27,721 nucleotides of DNA. It comes from Asterionellopsis glacialis. Taxonomy: Eukaryota > Bacillariophyta > Plagiogrammaphyceae > Rhaphoneidales > Asterionellopsidaceae. Under the pieces are notes generated by a model. It saw only the letters and a program-made list of their open reading frames with translations, ran no database searches and was not told the DNA's origin. The position numbers were made by a program, and so were the translations under genes. The stretch is taken from assembly GCA_014885115.2 (NCBI GenBank), contig WKLE02000287.1, forward strand, positions 16,999 through 44,719, written 5' to 3'. Below, in pieces: positions 10,312 to 18,936 of the stretch. Within the stretch, counting starts at the first letter, position 1; every line of letters begins with the position of its first letter.

Positions 10312-11434
10312 CTTTTAGTAACAACAAAACACAATGAGGGATGACTGTAATCAGAAGCTCCCAAGTGGTATCCACTTTGATATCCAGTCTTGCCGCTTCT
10401 GTTCGGTATTCTTAGTCTTTCCCAAAAGAATCTTTGTGTTGGTGGAGTCGTAACCCGACACGCGTTGGTGTTGTTTCTCGTGTCTTGGGTGTTCTACTGA
10501 ATGTTCTTATGATTTTTAGGGGACCCACGGTAGATATATGACTAGTTAGTTGTTAGTACGGTACGATACTGGCGATCACGACACCAAGCAATACCCGACT
10601 GACTGTCACAAACAACAACTTCTGTCAAGAGTCAAGAATTTCCGGTTCTCAATTTCCGGGTTTCTTCGAACGCATGAAAAATTATGTTTGTTCTTTGTTG
10701 GAGGGGAAACAGAAGTAATACTTTCTTCTCTTGTCAACTTTCTCGATGAATCAAATCAATGTGATGCGCTTGTTTGTGGGACGCTTTCGATCGTTCAACC
10801 GAATCGTTTTTTTTCTGTCAAAGATCTTTTGGTTTCCGAAAAAAACTCGATGATGTTGACAGAACAACAGTAGGTGCAAAAGGGCATCAACGCATCACGG
10901 ACTGGTTCTGTTCTTTTTTCTTTCTGTGTAATTAACTTTTGTCAGGCAAAATTTCTTTTTTTCGAACTTTTTTGTCTGACCTTCTATCAAATAAGAGCGC
11001 AAGTATCTCAATCGTCATGCATACGTAACTGCTCTTGGAATCAAGCCAGCCAGCTCGAAGAGTAGAAAAGAATTCGCATAAATAAAAGAATGCTCGTAGT
11101 CTATTCGATCATATATGATTACAATACATTTATGTATTTTATTATTCTCCTAGATAAGAGACTAACGGATAAAATATATTGTTTACAGAAAATACACGTC
11201 GATGGTGTCGAGATCATTTTCCTCCAGGCCATACTTGGCATTTTTGTGGAGCGCGCCCTTTTTCGCAGAGATTTGTCAGGTTCCGTTCCGTTTTTGAAAA
11301 GGAACGACAAGAAGAAATTGGAGATACAATATGTAGCCGGTGGTGCGAGTGCAGTCAATCGTATCCCAGACAAGAAAAAAAATTGCATTGGGTGTCGACT
11401 GCACACAACAACAACAACAACAACTTGGTGTATC
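10312..11434. promoter_or_regulatory. Divergent gap between ATG2 and the PAQR gene
   Basis: About 1.1 kb between two divergent start codons. It contains one TACGGTACGATAC word (about 10557-10569). Just before the PAQR start lies a CAA-repeat leader (about 11406-11424). The frame of the PAQR gene stays open back to 11090, but that extension is poor in coding character and is treated as 5' UTR. A polypyrimidine-poor TTTACAG at about 11183-11189 could be a 5' UTR intron acceptor. No other gene seen. Confidence 0.4.
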
Positions 11435-12332
11435 ATGACAGTAGAAGATGGGGACTATGCACAGTCTGAAGAAGCGATGCGTATGACAGGAAACACTGAA
11501 GAAAGTGATGGTCTGTGGAGATTTACTGACTTTGGCGATGTCCCAGAAAGATCGAGGGACGGTAGCATTCATGCCACAGATGAGGTTTTCAACGCTGCTT
11601 CGCATTTGGCAGCCACATTTTTCAGTATTTTAGGGACAGTCCTCCTTATAGTTCAAGCTTCTGCACAAGGGGAACCATGGAAGATTGTTAGTTTCTCTAT
11701 TTACGGAGCATCACTTATATTCTTATTCGGTGCATCGACGCTACATCACTCCGTCACGGCTTCTGAAAGAATTGAAGAATTTTTTCGAATGCTCGACTAT
11801 TTAGCTATCTATCCCCTAATTGCAGGAACATTTACTCCACTATGTTTGGTGTTTTATAACGATTCGGTTATAGGGTGGGCATTTTGTAGCGTTGTGTGGG
11901 CACTCTCGATTGCAGGAATGATAATGACAATTACTATCTTCAAAAAGGTCCCCAAATGGCTCAGTATGACCATGTACATTACACTTGGATGGCTTGGTGC
12001 TTGTATGACGTATTGGCTCATACCAGTTATTGGATTGGATGGCATGTGTTTATTTGTATTAGGTGGATTATTTTACACAGTCGGAGGATATATTTACTCG
12101 ACCGAAAGCTTGGGGATTATCGTACCAGGAAGAATTGGATTTCACGAGGTACGTGAAACACTCACACTGTTTTGAAATTCTAGTTTTGTTATCTAGTTTT
12201 GTTAATAATATTTTTTTATACTTCCACCATATCACCCGAATTTTGTTATAGGTATGGCACATCTTGGTTATTCTCGGAGCAGGGACTCACTTTCTGCTCA
12301 TGTACACACACGTTCTTCCATGGGAAGCTTAA
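11435..12332 (+). CDS. PAQR / haemolysin-III family seven-helix membrane protein (264 aa)
   Basis: Two exons, 11435-12148 and 12252-12332; the 103-nt intron (GTACGT..TATAG) is in phase 0 and joins GFHE to VWHILV, restoring the family's H-E-x-W-H motif. Seven hydrophobic segments follow an acidic cytosolic-like N-terminus of about 50 residues. Diagnostic residues: DEVFNAASH (49-57), S101-T-L-H104-H105, D121 in LDYLAIYPLIAGTFTP, and H237/H241 at the end, matching the Ser/His/Asp/His set that binds zinc in adiponectin-receptor-type hydrolases. Similarity looks closest to the bacterial/algal haemolysin-III branch, whose members are membrane proteins of mostly unknown substrate; ceramidase-like activity is known only for AdipoR relatives. 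Without the second exon the protein would lose helix 7 and two metal ligands. The start could be the in-frame ATG at 11090, but the CAA-rich sequence before 11435 reads as leader. Confidence 0.88.
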
Positions 12333-12465
12333 ATTGCCGTTTACGCAAATGAAATACTAAACACAATGGTTCAACGGTTTTAATAACGATTGAATGGTTT
12401 AAATTAAACTCTTAGATTTAGATTTGATTTCAACAGAAATAAAAATGTTGGTAAAAAAAGATATC

Positions 12466-15059
12466 TCATGCTGTCGCTCTTCGTTCCATGTGAACTAAAT
12501 CAAGTACCTGGCGAAGATTGCCACTGGAAACAAGCCAGTCTCTAAAACCTCGGTTCAATTCTTCTTCCATTTTCTTTTGCTGCTCTGCTGTTAAATTTTC
12601 TTTCATTGCTTGTTGTATATTCTTCATCCTGTCCGCCTTTTCTAGTGTATGGCGCTCATATTCTAATGGAAGCCGAAATGGCGATAGTTGAAGGACTTCC
12701 GCCAAGTTTCTGGAATATTGACTTTCGAGTGAGCCGGTTGGGCCATTACCACTGTTTGCTGATGCTGCTTGTTCCTCGGCATCAAGCCGTCTCTTTTGCG
12801 CCACTTCACTCTCGAGTGGTACAAAGAGGACATTAAACTCGGATGCAGGTAAGAGGACAGGTGTATGCATTGTATCATCACTGCTCTTTGTTCCAGCCAC
12901 AGCCTTGTCATCTGCACCTGGGGGGGTTGTCTCGGCAGATGATCCGCTTCCTGTAGTTTGCACCTGCGGTATTTCCAATTTTGCCACCTCGACTGGTAGC
13001 TTCCACTTATTACTGGCCAATTGCAGTGGAGGCCAAGCCAAGTCATTTTCTTGCTTGCTTCCATGATATGGTGATTGAGTTTCCGGAAGTACAGCTGCTG
13101 CCAAACCTGTATGCAAGAGATCCTCTCGGATTCCTTCGTAATAGGTATTGTGCGGTGCAAATTGACAATTTCGGTTGTCTCCAACTAATAGCGGTGGACT
13201 CGGTGTAAATGTGCAATGCAAAACATCGAACGAATTGCTAACCAAAATACGTCGTGCTGCACATGTGATGGTAGTCTTTTCACAATCTACGACATGGAGC
13301 AAACCGGCGACAGCGCCTACGACGATTGTACAGCCGGTGCACGCTGAAATGGTTACGTGTTCAAATGGCTGAAGTAGATACATGTGTGCATCGGAACAAT
13401 CGTCGATTGCCAAATCATGTAACCGACCAGTATTGGCAGAATTGCCAAATAAATCAGCCGACGAAGTGGATGCTCCAGATGATGGACCGCCAACTTCTGA
13501 ATAATGCGAATGAGGTGGAAGCAAGATTGTAGTACCACGCAGATGTGTATAGGTGAGCTCCTTTTCGTACCCATGCTGTGGTTGTTTCGCCCGGCCAGTG
13601 CTTTGCATGGAATCGTCTCCATCTACTGTATCCTTTTTCCTAGAATCTCCAATCGTCAGTTTGGACATGGCTGAAGATACTACCTCGTCTTCGCTTTGTG
13701 AATGTTCTTCAGATGGAGCCGAACTTTGGTCTTCATCTTGACTGGCCATCATCAGTTCAAGTTCCAATTGTTCACGAATTTCACCTTCAACATCTCCTAC
13801 CGACAGACTTGCGGTAGGCGGTGCCGAAGAGGAGAACAATGATGACCACAACAAATCTCCAATTTGAAGTGGGGCATCGTCAACGCCTCCTCCAGAAGGA
13901 GGTTGTAAAAAAAAGTGAAGTCGTTCCAAGTCCTCCATAGTTAGTCTAACATCTAATCCCACATTACCGTGTTCTTCATCGTGTTGCCTTCGTAATTCTT
14001 CAGCATTGTGGTTCGGCAAGCTTCTTCTAGAGGCTGTCGATGGAGGTGGGGGAGGTTGTGATGGAATGGCAGCTAAAAGCATGCAAGCCCGTACGGCCTC
14101 CGTATTGTGGGAAACCGCCGACAGGAGCAATAATTTTCTCAAATGGCGAAGAGAGTATGCTGTGCAGTGAGAATGATCATTGTGCCATCCAGCATGAATT
14201 CTTGTTCTGTAAATGAATGAGCAAAGGCGACATGAGTATTGAGATGTTTAAAATATGCTGATTTCTACCGTCATGCTGTTAACAACAGGGTACGTCACTG
14301 ATACAATTGCGGTTAGGGCAAATAGGGCGGAATGAAAGCTTCCCGAAAAACGCACCTGGGTGATAATGCGGGATGTTTCAAAAGACTAGTAAAATCAACT
14401 TTCCCAGAACTGCTTGCAGCAGCATTTTTCAGAACTGGCTCAGCGTCTCGGATACCGGATCCGCCACCATAAAAGCGCCGTTCGTCCTGTCCACTAAGAT
14501 TACGCAAATACGCCGACTCTTCGCAGTGCAATAAAAGAAATGTTCCAACCAACCATACAGGTAATTCCTTTGCTGACGCCGTATTGGAGTACTTCTTTTT
14601 AGACTCAGCCGCACTGCCTTGTCCAAAGTTGGTTCCCGAAGTGGCTTGAGTTGTCGGTGTGTTGCCACTGCCCATACTGCTAGCACTACCACAGCTCAAA
14701 ATAGGGGGAATGGCCGCAACACTCTCCTGATAATCGGCAGCATACGAGCGTCCTGCAAGGTAAAGAGTGTGATACATGGTTGCCATTTCCCAGAACAATG
14801 CTGCCGATGGTTCGGCCCATCCAAGGACTCGCCAAGCCTCAGTAATCCACAAAGTGTATGGGATTGCATTTTTCCGATACGCTTGTTCCGACAGAGCTGA
14901 TGCGATGGCCAAACATAGAGACGGTGTCAGTTCCCGTGCATGCTTCGGACTCAAAACTGCTCCACCGAATGCATGAGGTTTCGTCGTCAATGTTAGGGAT
15001 TTCCCTCTCCCAACTTGCTCATTCGAAGACAAGGCTGAACGAACGTTCGAGGATGACAT
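12466..15059 (-). CDS. TBCCD1: TBCC domain-containing protein 1 (TBCCD1-like, two exons, 814 aa)
   Basis: Exons 15059-14356 and 14206-12466. The 149-nt intron has donor GTGCGT and acceptor TTTACAG in phase 2, rebuilding Arg235. The open frame begins at a GTG two codons earlier; the ATG at 15059 is the first true start. The N-terminal part (about 40-235) has the alpha-helical TBCCD1-type segment (PYTLWITEAWRVLGW, KELPVWLVGTFLLLHCEES). A Ser/acidic linker follows (about 340-450). The C-CAP/TBCC beta-helix spans about 497-600, with the ladder DLAIDDCSDAHMYLLQPF, HVTISACTGCTIVVGAV, TTITCAARRILV and the LVGDNRNCQFAPHNTYY turn typical of TBCCD1. TBCCD1 is a centrosome/basal-body and Golgi-positioning protein in animals and a centriole-linkage protein in Chlamydomonas. 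It differs from tubulin cofactor C by its flanking domains. It is longer than human TBCCD1 (about 560 aa) because of low-complexity inserts. It converges with the PAQR gene (133 nt between stops). Confidence 0.82.
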
Positions 15060-15608
15060 CTTCACAATGTTTTCGCGTCTTTTGACTGCCTAAGCTCTAC
15101 ACCCTGGATTTTTTACCGGTTATTAACTATTGCTCGACGACTTTTTACTTTATCTCGATTGCAGCGACCGATACTTTTCTTGTCTTATCTCTCTATCTAC
15201 TCGTCCTATAACCTTACAACAAGCTGACAGCCGCCTATCCGTTCAATGGCTTACTCCGGTTCGAACGCAAGATAAGCATTACAGAGATAGCCCGGCTCCG
15301 ATCGACAGAAAGGATAGTCAAGGACCTTTTCATACCACCAGGTACATGGTACGGTAGTTCAAGTACCTGTACGATAATGAGGTGAGCTATCATTCGGTAC
15401 CGTACCGTACACAAAACGATAATTGCAGCGCACAAAATCTCACCAATTCGTAGGACCTATTCGCGCGCCAGCATTGGACACGATCATAAACAAAAAGCAA
15501 CCGGCCATAAAAACACTTTCAGGGTCTACTGGATTCTAAATTCGACAATGTATCTGAATTTTGATGAGTGTTCTTTGCCAGGGAAGTGGATATCCCTAAT
15601 CGACAGGT
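15060..15608. other. Intergenic region with a small GTAC cluster
   Basis: Gap of about 550 nt between the TBCCD1 start and the tRNA. By hand count seven GTAC words lie within 15342-15410, including a GGTACCGTACCGTAC run at 15396-15410. No ORF with coding character was seen. It presumably holds the TBCCD1 promoter (reading left) and upstream tRNA sequence. Confidence 0.4.
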
Positions 15609-15688
15609 GATGTCGTGGCCGAGTGGTCTAAGGCGCTGGATTTAGGCTCCAGTCTTCGTTGGCGTGGGTTCAAATCCCACCGACATCA
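15609..15688 (+). tRNA. tRNA-Leu (anticodon UAG)
   Basis: Eighty nucleotides fold as a class II tRNA. The seven-base acceptor stem GATGTCG (15609-15615) pairs with CGACATC (15681-15687) and is followed by discriminator A. The D-arm/A-box is TGGCCGAGTGG. The anticodon stem CTGGA/TCCAG encloses loop TTTAGGC, anticodon TAG, which reads CUA/CUN leucine codons. The T-arm is GTGGG-TTCAAAT-CCCAC with a good B-box. The variable region is about 11 nt, as expected for leucine. There is no intron and CCA is not encoded. The first T5 terminator lies 13 nt downstream. Confidence 0.95.
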
Positions 15689-15744
15689 TGCTGTAAAAGC
15701 TTTTTGATGCTGTAAAAGCTTTTTGATGCTGTAAAAGCTTTTTG
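15688..15744 (+). repeat. Three perfect 19-bp tandem repeats abutting the tRNA 3' end
   Basis: Unit ATGCTGTAAAAGCTTTTTG is repeated three times without mismatch at 15688-15706, 15707-15725 and 15726-15744. The first unit overlaps the tRNA discriminator base. Within each unit AAAAGCTTTT is a perfect palindrome, so each copy can also form a short hairpin ending in T5. Confidence 0.95.
15701..15743 (+). terminator. Three successive T5 Pol III terminators
   Basis: T5 runs at 15701-15705, 15720-15724 and 15739-15743, one per 19-bp repeat unit, directly downstream of tRNA-Leu. Pol III stops at runs of four or more T on the non-template strand, so the first run should suffice and the others act as back-ups. 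Function is inferred from position. Confidence 0.65.
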
Positions 15745-15965
15745 ATGCCAACAATAAACTTTGCTAAGCTTCGACATGAAGTCTGGGTGAACCTATTGAC
15801 CTACTATTACTGGGACGACCTATGTGCATTAGTGCATGCAAACGAATAAGAAATGCTCTAAAAGCTTTATGATGCCAACATTATAAACTTTGCTGTGCTT
15901 CGACATGAAGTCTGAGTGAACCTATTGACCTACTATTACTGGGACGACCTACGTGCATTAGTGCA
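15726..15965 (+). repeat. Diverged direct duplication, 111 and 113 bp
   Basis: Copy A (15726-15836) and copy B (15853-15965) align end to end with a 2-nt insertion in B and a handful of substitutions. They share TTCGACATGAAGTCTG, the segment CCTATTGACCTACTATTACT and GTGCATTAGTGCA. Copy A begins with the third 19-bp unit, and copy B begins with a degenerate version (ATGCTCTAAAAGCTTTATG), so the larger duplication includes the small repeat. A 16-nt spacer separates them. No ORF is present. Confidence 0.9.
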
Positions 15966-16150
15966 GTAAGGTCTTCTCTGCGTCTCTCTCCTCGTTTCCT
16001 TTGTTAACCATACGAAAGACGCTTCTGCATTTTCCTTTTTTATGAAATTATAGCTATGCAGTATTTATTATGTTTTATATTATTTTATCAATCTCGTTTG
16101 GACTCGAACTTTATGCACGTAAAAGTGGTCCACGGATTGGATCTATTTTG

Positions 16151-18121
16151 TTACTTTTCCTCCTGCTCAACATACCAAACTTGACTGTCATCGTCAATTA
16201 CAACTCTATGCTTCTTCCAAAGGGCAATTTCGACAGTGTTCGCGATTATGGGGTTACCTTTGTTGTACTTTTCTTCATAACGCCGGTTAATCAAATGCTG
16301 GATGTTTTCTATTTGTCTTCGTGATAATGCAGTAATTGAGCCTATAGGAGTGTACATACCGTCCTTGCGATTTGCGACCCTTTCTCCCGTCTCATCAATC
16401 TGATTCCCTAATATTTCATCACCATTGTCAGAATCATAATCTGTATCTACATACCATTCCATGGTATCATCGTTTAAAATGACGCCGTGAGTGTCCACCA
16501 GTCTTTCTCGTATGCGATCCGCCAAGATGCCATTATCATTTTGCAATGCAGTCTGAAAATACCGGATTAAATTTTCAATATCTGTTACTGTGTCTGGTGA
16601 AAGAGGATTGGTGCTGCTGTCTCCTGATAAACGATGAGAATACAACAATTTGGCCCATAGAGGTGCTCCGCCACTATTTCGTCGTCGACCTGGCTTGCTA
16701 TCTGGAGCTTCAAAAATACCACCAACGCTCCATTGACGTAGTCGATCGTTCAACCCAACGTTGTAAGTTACCCACAATTCCTTCTGAATAGCATCAGACC
16801 CGAACATAGTTCTTTCCTCTTTCAAGTTCAACCGTTCTTGAATTAAGTGCTCTATCCGAGGCAAGAGTGTTTCGTCTTCGAGTCGGAGGGAATATTCACT
16901 TTGATTATACGGAGGAGTGCTTTCCAATCCTTTCAGTTCGCCGCCAAACATAAGTGGCAGCAACATCGTGGTGGAACTTGAACGGGGTTGTGCAGGAGCT
17001 GTAGCTTTTCCGACAGATGGAGGTTCCCATTCTACATCGACACCAAAGGCATCACTCCCCACACTCCACGTACGACCTTTGTCCTCTACTGCAACGTTGT
17101 AAGTGCGGTACAATTCTAAAGTGATACTGTCCATCAAATGAAAATCACGACGAACAATGGCCTCAGCTCGATCTTGGATTAACCGTTTGACTCGATACCT
17201 TACAGAATCTGTTTGCAATTCAGGTGAACTTTCATGCTGTGAATACTTTGCGGCAAACCGTGGACTTGTCTTTGTATTCTTATCAAATTGATTGTTTCCA
17301 TCTGCACGCCATTGTCGGAGTCCATCCGAGAATCGCACTCCGTTCACTATGAGCTCAAACTTAATGGCTTCAGCAATTTCTACTTTACCCTCCTTGCGAC
17401 ATTGAAGACGACGTGATAATAAGGAATAAATCTCGTCTGCAGTGAAAGGGCATACGTTAGGATCTATTTCACCTCCCACCTGTGCGTATGGTGCTGATCC
17501 AAACTGTTTCTTCCTAGCAAATTCCGCTTGTCGTGCCTTGCGTCGCATAAAGCTTCGTGGAGGAGTTTTCTGAGTTGTCCAAATTCTATCCTTGTCATAT
17601 GCATACACCCCATGCATACTTCGAAGATCTCTATCCACTCGATCAGCTTCCCTGAAATCTTTTCTTCGTCGAGCCAAAACACGTGTTCCCAATAATTTGC
17701 GAATCGCAGCTTCGTCCAATGGAACAGAGAGATCGTCACGGGGATCTCGGCTATAATAGTTTGATGCTTCCATTAGTTTTTGACAATAAGAAGACCGTTC
17801 TTGAATCACATTCTTGTCATCGTTTGTATCCCCAACTGCTGAAGTTGCGGTGGCGACGGAGGCTTCTGCTTCACTCTGGAGTATTTTATGAAAGTTTGCT
17901 GCGAACTCATCGTATCCATCACCTATTTCCCCTTCATTATCATCATATCCATTGTCCATGCTACTAAGACTATTAACTATTATGACTGAGGAAGCTCGTA
18001 GTCCTCTTGCAAATGGCGTTGAAAATGATAACGATACCTGTGCTGAAAAAATTGCACAAAAAAGAAATGTTACGAAAGTCGTGAAACTGGTACATTTACC
18101 AGCATTTCGGGGAATTGTCAT
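16151..18121 (-). CDS. Plastid-targeted protein with six CysRS C-terminal-like repeats (656 aa)
   Basis: The frame opens at a TTG at 18166, but the ATG at 18121 places a signal peptide at the N-terminus: FTTFVTFLFCAIFSAQVSLS, then F-S-T-P-F-A-R-G-L-R-A-S-S. Phe at the predicted cleavage point plus a Ser/Arg-rich, acid-poor stretch fits the diatom bipartite (signal plus transit) plastid presequence. The body has six diverged repeats of about 47 residues at roughly 136-182, 227-273, 309-354, 420-467, 513-558 and 603-651. Shared pattern: hydrophobic helix with I..LI..R, a second helix with AD.I...L, then V...D..R.W.V. Repeat 1 (ARRRKDFREADRVDRDL, then GV and D..R.W) closely resembles the C-terminal helical domain of cysteinyl-tRNA synthetase, which helps bind tRNA. 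No synthetase catalytic motifs are present. A plastid RNA-binding role is inference; I know no named family with this architecture. Confidence 0.82.
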   Translation of the reverse strand: MTIPRNAGKCTSFTTFVTFLFCAIFSAQVSLSFSTPFARGLRASSVIIVNSLSSMDNGYDDNEGEIGDGYDEFAANFHKILQSEAEASVATATSAVGDTNDDKNVIQERSSYCQKLMEASNYYSRDPRDDLSVPLDEAAIRKLLGTRVLARRRKDFREADRVDRDLRSMHGVYAYDKDRIWTTQKTPPRSFMRRKARQAEFARKKQFGSAPYAQVGGEIDPNVCPFTADEIYSLLSRRLQCRKEGKVEIAEAIKFELIVNGVRFSDGLRQWRADGNNQFDKNTKTSPRFAAKYSQHESSPELQTDSVRYRVKRLIQDRAEAIVRRDFHLMDSITLELYRTYNVAVEDKGRTWSVGSDAFGVDVEWEPPSVGKATAPAQPRSSSTTMLLPLMFGGELKGLESTPPYNQSEYSLRLEDETLLPRIEHLIQERLNLKEERTMFGSDAIQKELWVTYNVGLNDRLRQWSVGGIFEAPDSKPGRRRNSGGAPLWAKLLYSHRLSGDSSTNPLSPDTVTDIENLIRYFQTALQNDNGILADRIRERLVDTHGVILNDDTMEWYVDTDYDSDNGDEILGNQIDETGERVANRKDGMYTPIGSITALSRRQIENIQHLINRRYEEKYNKGNPIIANTVEIALWKKHRVVIDDDSQVWYVEQEEK

Positions 18122-18224
18122 CTCAGCATCTGTTTTTCGATAACAAGCAAAGGGGTTGTCCAGCAAGATGAGATCAAAATGTGTTAATACTCATCCGTCG
18201 AGATGGATTAGAACGTCTCTCTGG

Positions 18225-18240
18225 CTCTCTCTAGAGAGAG
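18225..18240. repeat. Perfect 16-bp palindrome CTCTCTCTAGAGAGAG
   Basis: Fully self-complementary, centred on CTAG. A related palindrome, CTCTCTA-C-TAGAGAG, lies at 18773-18787 on the other side of the GTAC cluster, followed by more GAGAG sequence. Confidence 0.85.
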
Positions 18241-18374
18241 AGGGCTCGTCAGTTTACAGAAGTTGTCTCAGGAAAGGTTAAAGCTTGTGAGAGCGAGTCC
18301 ACCACGAGATTTTAGAGATATTTCACAAGAGTTCGAGTTCACGGACATTTTCAACTGGTCCTCTAGTGACGTAA

Positions 18375-18745
18375 AGGTACGGTACGCCTTACCTGGGGTA
18401 CCTGGTACGTTCGAAAATAAATGTGTACCTGTACCCTTGGTACTGGTACCTGGTACCAGGTACTTACCGGGTACTGGCCAGACAGAAGCTAGGTCCTATT
18501 ACTTACTAATAAATACATGCGTTTCTTTTCGCCCGCCTTCGCGGAATTCAAAAGGATGGCTTCGTTTTCCACCTGACGATTGTACCTGGTAGTGTGTGTC
18601 GAAGTGGACTCTAGCTAGGTCCTACCGTATCTGGTAGGTACTAGCACCAGTACCGGTACCTGCTGGTACCCCAGGTAGGTACCCGGTACCGGTACATATC
18701 AAAATTCATGGTATTGTACTAGGTACAGTACCTACGGTACCAGGT
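18375..18745. repeat. Dense GTAC / GGTACC cluster
   Basis: By hand count about two dozen GTAC tetramers occur in roughly 370 bp, where one or two would be expected by chance. They form overlapping words such as GGTACTGGTACCTGGTACC (18439-18457) and GGTACCGGTAC (18686-18696). GTAC is self-complementary, so the region has extensive potential for alternative hairpins. The cluster is broken into two blocks by ordinary sequence at about 18481-18580. Confidence 0.85.
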
Positions 18746-18772
18746 AGGGGTCCTAGAGGACCTAGAGAGGAC

Positions 18773-18787
18773 CTCTCTACTAGAGAG
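18773..18787. repeat. CTCTCTA-C-TAGAGAG palindrome
   Basis: Seven-base arms around a single C. It is preceded by GGTCCT-AG-AGGACC (about 18749-18762), another inverted repeat, and it resembles the palindrome at 18225-18240 on the far side of the GTAC cluster. Confidence 0.75.
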
Positions 18788-18936
18788 AGAGCAGAACAAC
18801 TTCCAGAACCCTATTCTGACTACCGTACGTACAGCGAAGAACATAAAACAAGAACGCTGGCAAGTTGAAAGTGTTGGCTTTTTGAAATACCACTTACAAC
18901 ATTATTATTCTTTGTCATCTATTTTAGGTAAAGAAG

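Larger units (their letters stand above)
18122..18936. promoter_or_regulatory. Divergent gap upstream of phytochelatin synthase, rich in GTAC words
   Basis: 815 nt between divergent starts. It holds the GTAC cluster and palindromes described separately. An open frame at 18263-18592 has no ATG and reads straight through the repeats, so I do not call it. The stretch TTTGTCATCTATTTTAG (18911-18927) just before the phytochelatin synthase ATG resembles a 3' splice site, so part of this gap may be a 5' UTR intron. Confidence 0.45.

Noticed and set aside
10550..10873. 107-codon plus-strand open frame in the ATG2-PAQR gap
   Set aside because: No recognisable domain, biased AT-rich composition, and it sits in a promoter gap with no supporting splice or start signals.
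11090..11434. N-terminal extension of the PAQR protein
   Set aside because: It is in frame and starts with ATG, but the sequence has no coding character, includes the CAA-repeat leader and is not part of the family; it is better read as 5' UTR.
15688..15965. CRISPR-like array after the tRNA
   Set aside because: The 19-bp units are directly adjacent with no spacers, and the genome is eukaryotic; this is a simple tandem repeat.
18263..18592. 109-codon open frame upstream of phytochelatin synthase
   Set aside because: It starts at TTG, has no in-frame ATG near its start and reads through the GTAC repeats; composition is not coding-like.
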